A DNA stretch of 64,000 nt from positions 2,232,501-2,296,500 of the forward strand of contig CM061097.1 of the NCBI GenBank assembly GCA_030770545.1, given 5' to 3'. Position 1 is the first letter of the stretch. Every line of letters begins with the position of its first letter. The notes beneath the pieces are model-generated. The model had not been told where the DNA came from, did not search any database, and was given only the letters and a program-made list of their open reading frames with translations. This DNA is from Macropodus opercularis (taxonomy: Eukaryota > Chordata > Actinopteri > Anabantiformes > Osphronemidae). The position numbers and the translations under genes were made by a program. Below, piece by piece: positions 1 to 13,935 of the stretch.

Positions 1-3000
1 GAATCCATTCAATAAGATGAACAGGAACACTCCCTGTTGTTTGTCTTTCACAGAGAATCCATTAAAAAGTTCCCTCTGCCGTGGTTTACAGTGCGCTCTA
101 CTTGTACCCAATAAATCACGCCTCTGCCTCTGTTCCCCCATTTGCACTGCACTGCTTCAACAATATGTCTGCTAGAGACTTATCATATACCGCACGGGGT
201 CAAACCAATTTAAAAATCAATCACTGATTAGTGCTGTCAAGCATTTTAAGTAAACCTGGGGCTTCGGTCTCTCCCGGAACAACGAGCCACGTAGAACAAA
301 GATTCAGTTTGTCAGTCTAGCAGCGAAGAAAAATAAGCGTTATGTCAATAAATCATTAAAACACACACATATTTCAGCCAGATGAATCCTACAACATATG
401 GAAAACACAGTAAACACACATTTAAAATGTACCAGCCTCTAAGTTTCCACTTTTCCTCTTCCATCATATGGCAGATACACAAACAGCTGACAGCCAAGAG
501 CTGTGCGTTATCTGACAACAGTCACGTCTCACAACTAATAACAGAAAAGCGCTTTGCCAACACGCGTCTTCCTTCCTGTCAGAGTTTACTGTACTGGGAG
601 CACATTTTCCAGTACATGTACATTTTTAACAACCAGAAAAAAAGCAGACTTGTGAAGAAAAGAGAAATTTGGAGCCTCAGCCCGACTTCATTCTGACATT
701 CTAATGAGGACGGTGAATTTGAATGAGTAAGTATCCAATTTCACAATCACCGGCAATCCACCATCTCCCCGACTACAGTGGCATCAATTTGCTGCCTCGC
801 ATGCTTTGCGCCCGCAGGGCAGGAATTAAATGCGAAATTATTGGACATCTGTCATATTAAAGAAAGTTGAAATGTCCCTGGGTCTTTTAAAACTGCGGGA
901 AATGAAATTACAAAGACGCGACAAAATGAAAGCAGGTAAGGCAACGTGGATTCTGACAGAGCGGCAATAAAGCGCGTATTAAATCAGAGGTTTACAGCAG
1001 ATTTCCCTCCGCTCTGTCTTCGTCTTTCTCTGCCTCTTCAGTCCTGTCAGAGTTCCGCCTGTCACAGGGACTGAGCTGCCTGATTGGGATCTTGCAGCTT
1101 CTTTGTTTGGTCGTGTTCCTCGGTTTGCACTGCACGTGCATCAAGCTTTCCTGCTCTGCTCAGCAAGTCTTTCAAACGGAGCCTGGTTAAACGTGGGTTT
1201 TCACAAACATCTGCTTCCTTCCTGTGCTTCACTTAAAGTCTGCTTCTCTCTGTCATGGAGGTGCTGCAGCCTGATTAATTACATCTCTAAGAGGCTCTAC
1301 CTCGGGGCTACTGGAATAGTCTGCTTAGGATGGCCCCGATTTAAGCCCTAGCTGCCCTTTTACCCAATATGCCAACGAAGGAAGGTCAGTTCTGTGAATC
1401 GCCACAGAGGAGGAGGGCAGCAGAATAAAAGATGATAGATGTCGGTGGTAATTCAGCAACATTCCCTCAAGGACAAGTATAGTAGTAAATGAAAACAAGT
1501 AAATGCACATTAATGACACCGACACAAAAAACTTTGAACTTTGTTGCCAACAACCCTCTAAATGAGTAAGATATATGACTTGTGGAAGCGCGTGTGCACA
1601 GTGGTCCTGCTCGTTCCATGTGTGGAGCTGTGGTTCGTGGTTGTAGTTCGGCGCCGCCTCCGTGCAACAGCCTTGTCTCTGCGTCGCTAATCGGCTCCCT
1701 TCTCGGTCACTGTGCAGGGCGGCGAGGCCGCTCTGAGCCCCTTTAAACTAAAATCGCAAGGGCTCATTGTGTAACACATCCTGATAAGACGTGATTTATT
1801 TGGACGCATACAGTATGTGCCCTACAAGTTTCAGAAAGCCTGTGAACAGATAAAATAGCTGCGTTTCCACCTGTGAAGGGAAGCGGCGCACAGATAATTC
1901 ATCATTATCCTGACACATAAAGGAGAGCGTGGACGAGACGCAGCGCTGATGAAGGGACCTGGAACCAGAATAAACGCTGCCTTTTCTCAGGTTATTGTGA
2001 CACATCATAACAGCCAAAGTGCAGGTTTTTGGCACTACATTATTAAAATTAGAGATATTGTTGTGGGGCCAAATTGCTGCAAAATGCACAGTGCACACTT
2101 TGACTGCTCGGCTCAGATCTTCCTGCAGTAGGAGTTCCCGAACCAATCAGTCTCCTGCTTCCTCTGCCCCGGGGAGCTGCTCCATCGCCACCCTCGGCCT
2201 CTCGCGCCTCACTTCGCTCTGTGTTTAACAGCAATCAGGCGAAATTAGTTCTTGAAAATGATGAGTGATTGCAGAATGAAACAACATCCCCTGTAATGAC
2301 TCGTACCCATTTGTGTAAAAGGTTTCCAGCTGATTTCTTTTAAACACATGATAAGAGCCTTTGCACGTAAACTGTTGAACTACTTATGAAGTTTGAATGA
2401 AAAAGAAAAACTTTTAGCAAAAGCCTGAAAGTGAGCGTTTGACCTGCTGATGGCAGCAACAGTCGCTGTTCGCACTGTTCTTCAGCCCAGTTAATCACTG
2501 CAGAGGTTTAAGGAAAGGAGCTGTTACTTTTCTTAGTATCGATATGAAATGAATAAGCTTGAGTGGGATTGTCCTGCATTTGATTCAATATAAATGAGTT
2601 AAATGGATCTTCTCTGACGGACAATTCAGGTAAGAGACTGTGGGTAGTTCTAATAAAACCATCATCGTTACAGTGAAGCAATTACATGTCACGCGTGGCA
2701 CTGTCGTAGTTATCATTATGCTCATTGTTGTTTGTGCAGAAAGCAACAAAAGCTGAGAGCTGCTCCCCCCCCACAGAACAACAGTCATTACTTACTGCAG
2801 ATGATTAGCACTTGTGTATATTGGGGTCATGGGAGACCAAGTATTTCTTCAGCCCAGTGTCATTAAGATGTTATCGAGGATTAAACCTCCGCTCATCACC
2901 GCTTCTTTTACAGTTCGAGTCTGGTTTGTTAGGATCCAGCTTCTGTTCGCTGCTCTTCGGAGGACGTCCATGTTACTGCACAGCTCAAAATAACTTCTTT

Positions 3001-5953
3001 GCATAGGTTTTTGTTAGAGAAGTCACAAAGAACAAAGGCATAAGAAAGCGCCGTTATAATAAATCACACACCCACCGGTCAAAGCAAACAAACAAACCTA
3101 TCTTGTCAGCAGCTCGCAGCTCGGAGAACCTTGGACCCTCACAGCATGCAGCCGGAAAATTGAATATATTTGTGAAATGAACTTTAGCAGGGTTATTCTT
3201 TTGACATTAATCAAACACTCTAACAAGCAGGTAGCTTAGGGTGCTGCCATAGCTACTGTAGGCTCATTATCACCTCTGAAGCAGGGAGCCAGTCTGTTTG
3301 CAGGATGAAACCTGCAAATGAAACGTGCTCATTTCACGCATTTAGAGCATATGATAAAACCACAGCGAGATGAAAAAGATGAGCAGATGTAGGCAAACGT
3401 GTGTCTTTGAGTGATGAACTCGTTTGCAGCCGAGTGTCGTTCTGCAGACAGACAGGTAGCTCATAATTAGACAGTGTGCTGCGATCCAGGAAGGAAACGA
3501 GGTAGTGCTGTAGAACAAGCTGTACCTTCAGGTGGCCTCCGACATGTTTCACACCAGCGCTGACGATCGGACTGAACAGGAAATGCATCCAACGAGGACA
3601 GAGGTACATTCACTTCTCAGAAATTAGAAAGCTGCCGTCTCACTGCGTGGCCACGTGAGGGGTTTTATGTTTGTTCCCTTTGAAGTTTCTTTGTTCTATG
3701 GTTTAATATCCACTTCAGTTTGCTGGGTGTGAAATTCTGCACCACAGCAACAAATAAGCTGATAAACACAAGAAGCAAAGGAAATGAGCAAAATACACTG
3801 TTTTAAAAATACACTTCAAGGCATTTTATGGTGTTTAGAAGGTTTTCTATGCGTTTACCTTCGTATATGTTGCATATGTGACAATCGTGACTATATACTA
3901 CAGTACTGCACGTTATTTCATCACTATCATAATGCTGACGATATCCTCATCTCTGAGAACGTTCTTAAAAAGTTAAGCTTTCTGTCTTTGGTTTGGAGCC
4001 AGAGCGTCTCACATGTTAGTCTGCAGGTATATTTCTGAGATAAGATTGAATAATTCACAACCTTTTGCAGAGTGAATTTTTTGTAAAGGTTACGCTTGTC
4101 GAGAACAGATTGTACACAACCGCTGCGATGGGGCAGAATTTAAATGAACACAAGAGGAACAAACTTGTTTGGATTTAAGGCTCCTCGGTGCAAACCACAG
4201 ACATGATTAAGCTCAGTGTCACAAAGCCACAGTTTCATTTACATTCATAAATCCCATAAATATCTTTTGACGTGTGATGTAAACGCAAATGCTACAGGCA
4301 ACTTTTCTGAAAGCAGCACTAAAAGGCTTCTTTCACCGAGCCTTCTCGGTTCTTTCACCTGAAAGAAGTCACACAGCAACTCAAATGTAACGCCAAGCCT
4401 ACAAACAAGACAGAAGGACAGAAAGAGAGAATCTGTCTCATCCCTCACTCTCCCTGGGGGGGACCCAGGAACAATTTGTCAAGCTATTTTCCACGTCATA
4501 GCCTCCAAGAGCTACAATTTGGCCCAACACTAGAGGGGGACACCGATGGGCTGGCATTTCCACGTGTTCCGATCAGGTCTGAGCTGAAATGCTCTGTAGG
4601 TGTCGGGCCTGGAGACGGCGGCTGGTAAATTTTACGCAGCGCTGCAGTTACAGACCTGCGGGGCCTGTTTAGTGCAGCTGCGACAACAGCTTGGTTAAAG
4701 TGAGACTGTACGTACAAACTACCACCGCTAAACATATTTTCATGTCTTTCTATCCTCAGAGCAGCCGCAGCCGTTTGTGCGTCCCAGCCTCGACTGGTGG
4801 TGCTGCAGACACAGCAGCCTCCCTCCTCCTGCCGTTGCTGAGGCCGGATGTGCCCCAGGAGCCTCAGCCGCTACTCCTCCAACTGCTGCCAAACTTCACC
4901 AGGGTCATTTTGTGCTCTTTGCAATACAGTAAGGCCTGGTAGTTTATATGTTAACCACAGCAGGATGAGCGCGGCCTGGTCTGCAGACTGGATGTGGGAG
5001 TGTGTGGGTAGAGGAGGCAGGTAGCTCATGGCTCACACCACACACGCTGTTAACCTTTGCTCTTATTTTCAGTTTAACCCCACAAAATGACCTGTACTGT
5101 AGCAGACGCGTGTGCAGGTTGCACGGCATCGTGGGTACATTCTGTGACATGAAATAAAATTACAGACCATATACTGTCAACATTGTCTGGGTTTGTATTG
5201 TCTCATATTGTAGATATGAGAGATTGCAGTGTGGTCGTTATCTCTATTAACTGTCCTGGTTTGTTGACGTTGACCTGTGTTCATGTCCAACCTTACCTGG
5301 TTCGTCCGGTGTCTTTGAGTAAAAGCCACCGGAGGGTCCACTACTCTGGCTCGTGGCTGGCTGTCAGAGACATGGCTCAGGTCCACGACGTTCAGTGGAT
5401 GCGACAGGTACAAAGGTGAAACCCTGACTCTGCTCTTTCCCCTGCTACTCCTTAATATTTCAAATGCTGCAACCCCGCATTGTTGAGTGTGGGACTCCGA
5501 CCTGTGACTTGAGCAGGGACTGACACCCGGCGCGGCCGTCCCATCGATCACAGCTTCAGCCCCGGCAGAGAGATGGATCCTTCCCTTATGCTAACCATTC
5601 CTGTGATGGATAGTTTCTTGGCTGCGTTTCTCCAGCATTCTTTATTTTGGTGCATTTCTTAAAACATTCACTACAGCTGAATACCTGCGAAGGAGGACGA
5701 TCTGTCTAAACACAACTCAGCCATGAGTTGGTGTAAAAAACGAGACACATTCAAACGGTGTCGAGTATGGATTGTCTGTGCCACAATCTTCAAAAGGATT
5801 TTCTGCTCTAACAAACGAAATGATCGAAATGAGCCAGAAAAGTGTCGAGCAGACCGGCGATTAGCAAACCAAAAAGGGTTTCTCCTCCACTGAGTCGTAT
5901 GAGGTCCCAGGCTTGCTGGTAGTTTGCTGTTTTGACGTTTGGCTGCTCTGCCT
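1..5953. other. Intergenic DNA, no gene recognised
   Basis: All reading frames here are short, overlap on both strands and resemble no protein family I know. The stretch is mixed-composition vertebrate intergenic DNA. CpG-rich patches occur near 1640-1740. An AT-rich stretch near 690-1010 is listed separately as a possible regulatory element. I see no RNA gene and no intact transposable element. Confidence 0.6.
690..1010. promoter_or_regulatory. Candidate conserved non-coding element
   Basis: This stretch is non-repetitive and AT-rich, with many ATTA/TAAT-type cores (for example AGGAATTAAATGC and GCGTATTAAATC) and no open frame of note. It has the texture of the conserved non-coding elements that flank developmentally regulated vertebrate genes. 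I cannot test conservation from one sequence, so the call rests on composition and motif density and is weak. Confidence 0.15.
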
Positions 5954-6256
5954 CCACGGTGGCACAGTAATGTCTCCACACAGGAACAGGATCCCGGGTT
6001 ACTTCAGATCTCAGCCACCGGCCGATCAGTTTGCAACCGTTTCCTCCAGGTCCAGGGAGATTCCCACAGTCCAAATGTGAAGCTCGGCTGCTGCAGAAAC
6101 TCGATCCGCCTCCAGGTGCTTATGTGCAGGCTTTGATGCGCTGGCAGCCTGTCTCCCGCTCTTCTCTGCATCTCACCCAACACATGCTGGGTGAACCCCT
6201 CAACTCCCATATGATGTCAGTGGGAATACGCAGGTAACAGAGATGGATGGATGAAA
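5954..6256 (+). repeat. Decayed SINE-like repeat with GATGGATGG tail
   Basis: The order of short blocks matches a very common teleost interspersed repeat. It starts with a GGTGGCACAGT head, followed by a decayed 'gatcccgggtt' box. Next come a 'gtttgcaaccgtttcctcc' segment and 'ttcccacagtccaaatgtga'. After these come 'tgatgcgctggcagcctgtc' (the usual GATGGGCTGGCGACCTGTC block) and a terminal 'agatggatggatgaaa' tail. Many substitutions and indels mark it as old and inactive. The open frames crossing it on both strands are by-products of the repeat. The family was recognised from memory of its consensus; the exact name is uncertain. Confidence 0.6.
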
Positions 6257-7028
6257 AGGGGGATGCGCTGTTCGGAATATATTTTTGTTCTCAAACCCAT
6301 GTGAAGTGAAATATCTAAAGCATTCTTCAGAAATGCTTTTGTTTCTGTAGCAGGCTGCCAGTGTTTATTCACCAGCTAGTGAAGTGCAGAAGATCACGCT
6401 CATGGACACATTCACCCGTCGTAAGGCGTAAGGAAAACCGCTTCGATGCGAGATCTGGATTTACTGGAGACAGAAAAGGTCTGGTTCCCTGTGTGTGGTG
6501 AAGGAGCAATCGACACATTATTCATCCACAGATGAATTTCTTAATCTCACAAAAGCTTGTGTTATACACAAACAAACAGTCCTAATGATTCCACTTGATG
6601 CCAGAGTGTGTGATACTCTGTGCTTCCGTATTAAAACTACTTAAAAGAACACTGGATATTAAGATGCGTGTTTATCTTCTCTGGATGAGTAGAGTCATTA
6701 TACTGGCAGGAAAACAATGGAGTTAACTACTTTCGTTTTTTGATGCATTAAATCACTGCAAGAAAAAAAGCAGACTTAATAAATCAAAGCAGATTAACAG
6801 TCTGCCATCACACCCAGCTCTCAAACAAAGGCCGGGTGATTGTTATTGGCCCCAGCAGTCATGAGAGCTGTAATGTACTGTATCATAACAAATTAGAGCC
6901 TTGCGTGAGTTTCTTGAGCTGAAAGCCGCTCCCTGCTGAGCAAACGCTTTCTGCTTTTGATTTATCGACAGACCGGTGCGTGTAGATCACAGCCTGCACA
7001 GCAGTGGACTACGCACCTGCAGCTGTCA

Positions 7029-7041
7029 AGGTCGAAGGTCA
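7029..7041 (+). promoter_or_regulatory. DR1-like nuclear receptor half-site pair
   Basis: The sequence AGGTCGAAGGTCA is two AGGTCA-type half-sites in direct repeat with a 1-bp spacer and one mismatch in the first half. The TCAAGGTCG context also resembles an extended monomeric site of the ERR/SF-1 class. Motifs of this kind occur by chance, so this is a pointer and not proof of function. Confidence 0.25.
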
Positions 7042-9759
7042 AGAGAGTCCAGAACTTTGAGATTAGCGTCTGATTTGGGGTTGAGCTCAACCGTTCTCAC
7101 CTAATTTAGCCGTGGAGACGAGTAACGCTCAGCACTGTGGCTTCTCTGAAGTCAACAGCTGCGTGTAGAAAAGCTTTGTGTGCTGAAACTAAAATGTACG
7201 TTATAGCTCAAATTATAGTTGAATTAGCCAAAGGGGAGGAGAATTTCCAGTCTTATTATTATTATCTTATTAGTATTTAAACTTAAGCAGCTCAGCGCAG
7301 TGATGAGGTTTGATGCCATCACATCTGAATCCAGTTCTGAATCCACTCATCAAGGCCAAATCCTCTTAAATCACTCACTCAATCTCCTCTTCTCTTGCTT
7401 CGAGCAGCTGCATAACTCACTGAAGGTGAACTGCTGGTCGGAGAACAGAGTCGCCCAGCAAAGCGGCTAAACACATCGTTCCACGGTGGGCAGCTGTTTG
7501 CTCAGATGAGCCAGTCTGCCATGTTTGATGTTTCACACAACTGTTCACGTCAGCAGTCTGCTCTTTCCTGCTGATGTCTGCAGTGTCAGTGAGGAAACAG
7601 ACACCAAACAGACAACGTGAACGAGAGATTCGATCAGCGATTCATTTGGCTGCGGCGCTTATTAAATCTGTGCATTTAAACGGACTAGAAGGAAGGTGAG
7701 TGGATGGCAGAACTCATCCCAGGTCAAGTCTCACTTCAACTCCTAAAAGCCTGTCGAAGCAGCGAATAGAAATATGTATACAGCACGTAACAAAAATGAC
7801 AATATGTTAGCTTATTATTATTCGGAGCAGAGCTGAATGTAAAAAAGTTAAAGCTGCTGCAGTCAAAGCCTTCAAACTACAGTACGACTCAAACATCCAC
7901 CGAAGGAATGAAAAAACTAAACAACTACACCCCAGGGCAACAAGTCATACATAAACAAGTGGATAATGAATTATGCACCACTTATGAATAATTAAACAGA
8001 AAAATACTGAACTGAAGGTAAAAGCAAAGTGTAAAGTGTTAAAAAGAATGAAAAGTAGATTAAACATTCTTTCTCAGCTGGGCTGGAAATCTTGGGCTAA
8101 TCTCTATTAACCTTCTTGGGTCCACAAAGAAAACAGAAACTTCATCATCCGACGGTTTGCTACAATTCAAAACCACAAACACACGAGGGAAGAGATTTTC
8201 TAGCGTAATCGCCAAGAAATTGGCAAATGAAAACAAAGTGCTATCATTCCCTGGACTAAGTTCCATCAGAAAAATATGCGATTGACCTTAATTGCAGCAA
8301 TAAATCAAATGATTTTGCTGTTACGTGAATCACAATAACAGTCAAAATGAAATTAGGCGCGATGGTAATGAAAACATGAGCCAAAGAAGCTTCTACTGGC
8401 TGGTGATTAGTCCAACTCCATTCAGCTCCATGTTGGTTGTTGGTGCTCAAATAAATAACCACAGGACTTAAAGCCCATACGTTTGACTTTGTTTGCGTGT
8501 CACTGCGCATACATGACCTACAGCCAGCTGCTAGTTTTAAAATGCTTTGTTGGTATAGGGAGGCAGCATTTAACTCAGGAAATGTAATGGAAATGAAGGA
8601 GCAGCCAGTGTTGACAGGGTTGGCTTCTTCCCCGTGTCAGCACAGACGCAGTCCATCTTGATTAGACACACTGGTGCAGAAAGAATGAATGCTCTGAATG
8701 ATGCTTACAGGTTGTCACCATTCTCCCTGTTCATTCAAGTGACCAGTGTAATTGGCTGGAGGGAATCCAAGCCTCAGCCTGAGCAGAACGCCGAGAACAG
8801 ATCGAACCTTTATTGAGAGGTGACCATAGCGAAGTGAGATTTTATTCCTCATTGTTTTCTGAGTTACAGTAACAAATAAAAAGAGCATCGTTTCACTCAG
8901 CTTTTGAGTTTCATCCGCTGTTTGACGGTTAGACTAAGAACTCAAGCTTAAGAAAACGTTGTTTGTTTGTTAACAGGGACAATGAAATGGATGCTGCAGA
9001 GTATTAACTGTTGAGCATCAGTCTGTCTCCCCTCTGCACTAGGGGAGTTTGGAGCAAATGACCTGCCTTTGATTTGAAGATGATCTTCCCTCTGACTGTT
9101 GGAAGCAGGAGCCCACACGACTGTGTCGTTGTCAGCAGAGCGAAAACTTTTTCCATTACAGGTTGAACGTACACGGAGATGGAACAGCACTTCAATTACC
9201 AGAGGCCTGCGTTAGCCACCATATCGTTTATATGTCAACACACTGAGCAGCCAGCGGAGTAAGACGCGTCGCGGAGCGGCATATACACCCCGACAACTCC
9301 ATAACAAAAACAAGCACGAGCACAGAGGATGCTGGCGGCGCCTGCTCCGTCGTCCTCCTGTCCACTGTGACGGGCTCTAAATGATTTGGGTCCTCAGCAG
9401 TTGTCGCGAAAGCTGATCTCTTCCTGTTCCTCTTGTCTTTCAGGCCGGTGAACCTCTTAGGCGACAGCGCTCAGAAGATGCTGTGTGTGTCTGAAATATA
9501 ATACAGGGAGTGATTACGCAGCAGGACTCAGACATCCTGCTCCTGTGGCCTGTGATGAACGAACCCACCTCCACCGGTTGTGATAAGCTGGAAACAGTTG
9601 TTGTGGCTGTTAGCAGTGATGGATTGAGGAGGTCTGTCAGTCTGGTCGTATTGTTTGGTTCCATCCAGTCTATTGAATCTATATTATACTTATTTATCTG
9701 TGTCATTCGTCTTTAGAGATGTAATACAGTGTACTTATAACTTTTAATAGCAGCGCTAT

Positions 9760-10400
9760 GGTTTCATAATAATTAAATGTTAAACTCTACTGTATATACA
9801 GGCTACAGACACTTATTGATTCCAAGCAGCTGCATTTATCATTGATATTCATGCCTGAGATATTGATGAAGTTTTCCGTGCACTGCCGAGGTGATTTGCA
9901 TTTAAAATCTCATTTTTATGAAGGTCAGGATAATTTATTTTTAGCGGGATAGACACTCTTTACGTATTTGTTTAATGGAATATGAATCACTTCACACCTG
10001 AGAAATGAATAGATTCAGCTGTGACATTTCCAAGATCTGTTCTTGTGGTAATAGCATAATTTGGAGTTGATAAATGACCTGGACATTTAATGGATTCAAA
10101 ATAAGGTCAAAAACAACTTGAGCATCATTAACCATTTTCACTGTTTAATTGTTACATATGGTTTTCTAAATGATTAATAATTAAGCACCACTCACTTACT
10201 CACGCAATTATCACTTGGGAAAAACACGGAGGCTTGCAAAATAATAACTCATTAACTTACTGTCAATTGCACATCATGTAACTGTGCATTAGGCATTTTA
10301 ATGTGCTGTAATGTCAGACTGGGCTAAAAACCAACCATTAACAATAAACAAACTATCTGAACACTTCTTTTTGTTTATTAGTCAATTACTAAGACTAATC
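9760..10400. promoter_or_regulatory. Candidate conserved non-coding element, POU/homeodomain motifs
   Basis: This is an AT-rich, non-repetitive stretch of about 640 bp. It contains an exact POU octamer ATTTGCAT at 9894-9901, a TAATTA homeodomain core at 10178-10183, and several further ATTA/TAAT cores. There is no coding potential. The density of homeodomain-type cores and the lack of repeat decay are what one sees in distal enhancers of vertebrate developmental genes. AT-rich DNA generates such cores by chance, so confidence is low. Confidence 0.22.
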
Positions 10401-12258
10401 TGACTGCAGATGGAATCTTCACACACGCTGAGGCAAAACTGTTTCATTCCTGTTCAGTCAGTGTGAAATGCATTCAGCAGGGGAACAAAGAGCTACAGCA
10501 GCGAGCGGATATTAGACGTACGGTGCGGTGGAGATAAGACAATAACAGTGTCACTTTAACGGGGAGGTGGGCTGGATTTCGTCAAGAGAAGATGAAGAGA
10601 TGAAGCTAACCAGACTTCCCTCCATGGCACTGGGACTAAATCAAGGATCTGCCGCGGTTAATGAGGTCGCCTGGCTGAGCCCTGATGAAATACATCTCTC
10701 CAGTTTAATCAGTTCACATTCTTCTGTCTTCTGCCCGAACACAGATTGAATAAATTCAGGTTGTGCAACGCGAGGATGGTGTAGCTGGGAACTTTTCAAT
10801 GTTTGTTCACGTCACCTGCAAACTCATCAAATGGACACACAGCAACGCAAGAGGACAGAAAAACACCAGGAGGCTTTTTTCTCCTTAACACGTGCAGTGT
10901 CAGACAATTACACTGGTAAAGACACAATAATCTGCAGGCCAATGAAATGAAATGGGATTGTAGCGGATTATGTGGAAAATAAAGGAGGGAGTAAAATGCA
11001 TTATGTGCAGATTACAGTAAACCCATAATCTGTTTGTCCTAAATGGGCTTTGTTCACTGGGAGCCACAATCCATCTGTCCCTCTGGAGCATTGTTTTACT
11101 GATGCCATCTCCAACTGTTCACATTCAGGCACATGTAACATTGTGCGCTTGGAGTTTTCTGTGCAGTTATGAACTCATATCAGTGCACAGGTGAACTAAC
11201 GGCTCAGAACGTCATCGACGCCTGTTGCAAAGCTGCACCGACGTGGCTTCATTTGAGATGCAGAATAATCAGGTTCACTGAGTTCAGGTGTGATTATGTG
11301 CGCGTCAGCTCCGTACGTGCAGCAGTTGTTTTATTCCATTAATTGCTTTTACAGACGACACCAGCACATGCTAGCACACAACCCAGATACATAATCAGGT
11401 TACTAGGACGCAAACATATTTTATAAAGTAAATCTAGAATCATGTTAAAATTAAAATGTATTAAATAAAACATACAAAGAGACACTGAGGAGAAATCCTG
11501 TTACAGTTATCGTTCGAGGATTCTCTAGAGAGTCGTACAGTAAGACGCCAAATGAGCCAGTGCCATGGATGCTTATTGCACGTACTGTAACTTCTGTCTG
11601 CTTTGCTAATTAACTTATTTATTTCTAAGCCAAATTTAGCTTTGTGTTCTCATTCTTTCACACATCAGCCCCCTCAGTGTTTCTGCCTTCACCGACAAAA
11701 GAGTGAATTGCCAGCAGGCGGAAGCCCGTCTGGGATGCAGGTTGATACGAGAATAAAGAATCTGTCCCTTTCTATAAAACCGGAGCAAACACATATATTC
11801 GGTGTGAGGGATGCAGAGTAAACTCTGGGAGCTGCTTTGTGCTGCACAGAGTAAAGCACATTTACTCTGCACAAGCGTTTGAAACAACCCTGGTTGGATC
11901 CCTGAACTTTCACCTTAACTCTGAGCTCTTGTCCATGAGATTGTCCTGTGGATAAAACGATCCCATGACGTCTTTTCATTTCGTGTTTTGTAAAACCTAC
12001 AGTTCCCGCTTTGCAGCTTTACTGGTTTGTAGTTTGCTATGAATGTTTAGAAATGTTGTGGCTGCGCAGTAGACACAGTCATGACAGAAACCCTCTCACC
12101 CAATCTGCCTCCCGTTAATAAGATGCTGGTGACTCATCATCTCGTGTTTCCACAATGTTCACACTTTTAATACGAGCGATGTGAGAGATTTATTTTTATA
12201 TTTATTTAGTTTGCACTGAGTTATAATCTACAAACTACGACAGTGACATCTGCTCCGT

Positions 12259-12425
12259 GTGACTCAGGGAGAGCAGGTTTGATTCCCAAGGCAGCTGGGA
12301 CTTGACACGTACTGTACCAGCGTCTGTGTGAAGCGCTCTTGAGCAAGGCACTGAAGTGCAAAGTGGCAGCTCCAGCTTTGATTAAGTTTACATATGTAGG
12401 GTTTTAACGCTGTATAAAGCAAAGA
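12259..12425 (+). repeat. Decayed tRNA-derived SINE
   Basis: The head GTGACTCAGGGAGAGCAGG resembles a tRNA A-box region. It is followed about 20 bp later by a B-box-like GGTTTGATTCCC. The body then carries 'cttgagcaaggcactgaag', a block shared by widespread teleost SINEs, and it ends near 'gctgtataaagc'. Internal deletions relative to the usual family layout mark it as an old, dead copy. The family assignment is from memory of the consensus. Confidence 0.5.
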
Positions 12426-13839
12426 TGGGCAGGAGAATGTTCGTGGCGCTATTGTGCGCAGATTAGCGTACAGCACTGCCAAACGCTTGAACAGGCAGCA
12501 GTGAGGTCCCGGTAGAAAAACACCATTAGCAGTTGGCTGCTCTTCAGTGGGGTTGTGGGTTCAAGGAGATGCAGGGCGATGCCAGCAGGCTGTTGGGTAA
12601 TGTAACATGACAATATTATTGCGTAGGAGGGCACAGTTGGCACGTTTCCCCTGCCACTGATGCTCCACTCAACTCTGCTCCATTACCACACGCAACACGA
12701 AGATTGTTCCATTTGTGAATGTTCCCATCAGGAAAGCTGGGAAGAGAGGAAGAGACACGGGCCAGTACAGAAGTCAGTGAGGGCTCATCAGAGGAGGAGA
12801 ATCAACAGGGAGACAGGTTCCTCTAATGGACTTTTCCCTTTGTTTGCTCTCTCTGGTTTAGCAGGGTGTGTGCGTGTGTGTGTGCAGTCATTTCTAAACT
12901 TGAACTGCTGTTAAATGTTGTTTGTTTTATTCATTACGCACAGTGTAAGAGAACCTTTATCTGTGTGTTTTATGTGTAGCGCCTAGATTTGAATTTGTAG
13001 ATGATGAAATCGTGTCTTGTTCGTATTAATTATTCAGGACTTTTCTTCTGTTTCTTCAGTTTGTTGCCTTCCATGGCACCCGCCTGGGCAGCTGAGATAC
13101 AAATTCAAAACTCTTCATTAGAATATTTGGAACACACGTTTGGATTTTACCCAACACCAATAGACAATTCACAGCCATTTCAATCCAAGACGCTTTTTTG
13201 CGGATGCTATGCTGCTATTTAAAGTGTGCGCTAAAGAATAGAAGGACGTCGAATGATGAATAAAAAAAATGAAACATTCTTGTCTTATGTTAAGATTAAT
13301 GCAGTGATATAAGGAGAGTTGAATCACTCATTTAAATAACCTTGCTTAAAATAGTGGAGAGCTTCATTAATCTTCATGCCATTCCCAAGGATAAATGGAA
13401 GAACTAATTAGAGCTAATATGAATTTCATTTCCCCTCTATTTTGTGGAGTTATTATTCACTATCTGTCTGTAATGGAAAATGCTGAATTACATAGAAATA
13501 CTTACTGGTCTAGATGATCGACTGTGCTTTTTAGTGTAGCATTGATCAAAGACTCGCATACATCTACAGAAGCTCACCTGACTTCCAGACTCTCAGCAGT
13601 GAATGGTACAATAAAGGTTAATATGAGCAATAGGAGAATAATAAACATTTCCGTTGTAACTATGAGGCTCAGGGTGAGAGCACACGGCCGAACGCTGCTC
13701 CATTAGTCACAATAACAGGCCTTCAGCTAACGTTTCTCCACCGGTGATAAATGACTTTATCTGTGCTAACCCGGCTGCTGGAGAAACATACTTTTGCTTG
13801 TGTTTTGAATCACTGATCAACGTGAAACAGCCCCACACT
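12426..13839. other. Intergenic DNA, no gene recognised
   Basis: No recognisable exon. A short TG-rich run lies near 12868-12884. An AT-rich block with an exact palindromic homeodomain core is listed separately. Confidence 0.6.
13240..13510. promoter_or_regulatory. Candidate conserved non-coding element
   Basis: An AT-rich, non-repetitive block carrying the palindromic homeodomain core CTAATTAG at 13404-13411 and additional ATTA cores such as 'ttcattaatcttcatgcc'. No coding potential. Conservation cannot be assessed here, so the call is tentative. Confidence 0.2.
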
Positions 13840-13935
13840 CTGACTCCCAGCTACTCCAGGGACGCCCTTGAGCCAGGCACTTAACCTCCAGCTGGCGTGG
13901 CAGAGCGGCTCGGTGCCAACGTCACCGTTCCTGCA
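13840..13935 (+). repeat. SINE body fragment
   Basis: The blocks 'tgactcccagctactccag' and 'cccttgagccaggcacttaa' followed by 'cctccagctg' match, in order, the body of the same type of tRNA-derived fish SINE seen at 12259-12425. There is no tRNA-like head, so this is a 5'-truncated or decayed fragment. Confidence 0.4.

Larger units (their letters stand above)
6257..12258. other. Intergenic DNA, no gene recognised
   Basis: No coding frame with a recognisable product or plausible exon structure was found. The stretch holds a short TTA-rich run near 7253-7275, an imperfect DR1 motif at 7029-7041, a CpG-rich patch near 9260-9310, and a long AT-rich, non-repetitive block at about 9760-10400 listed separately. 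Confidence 0.6.
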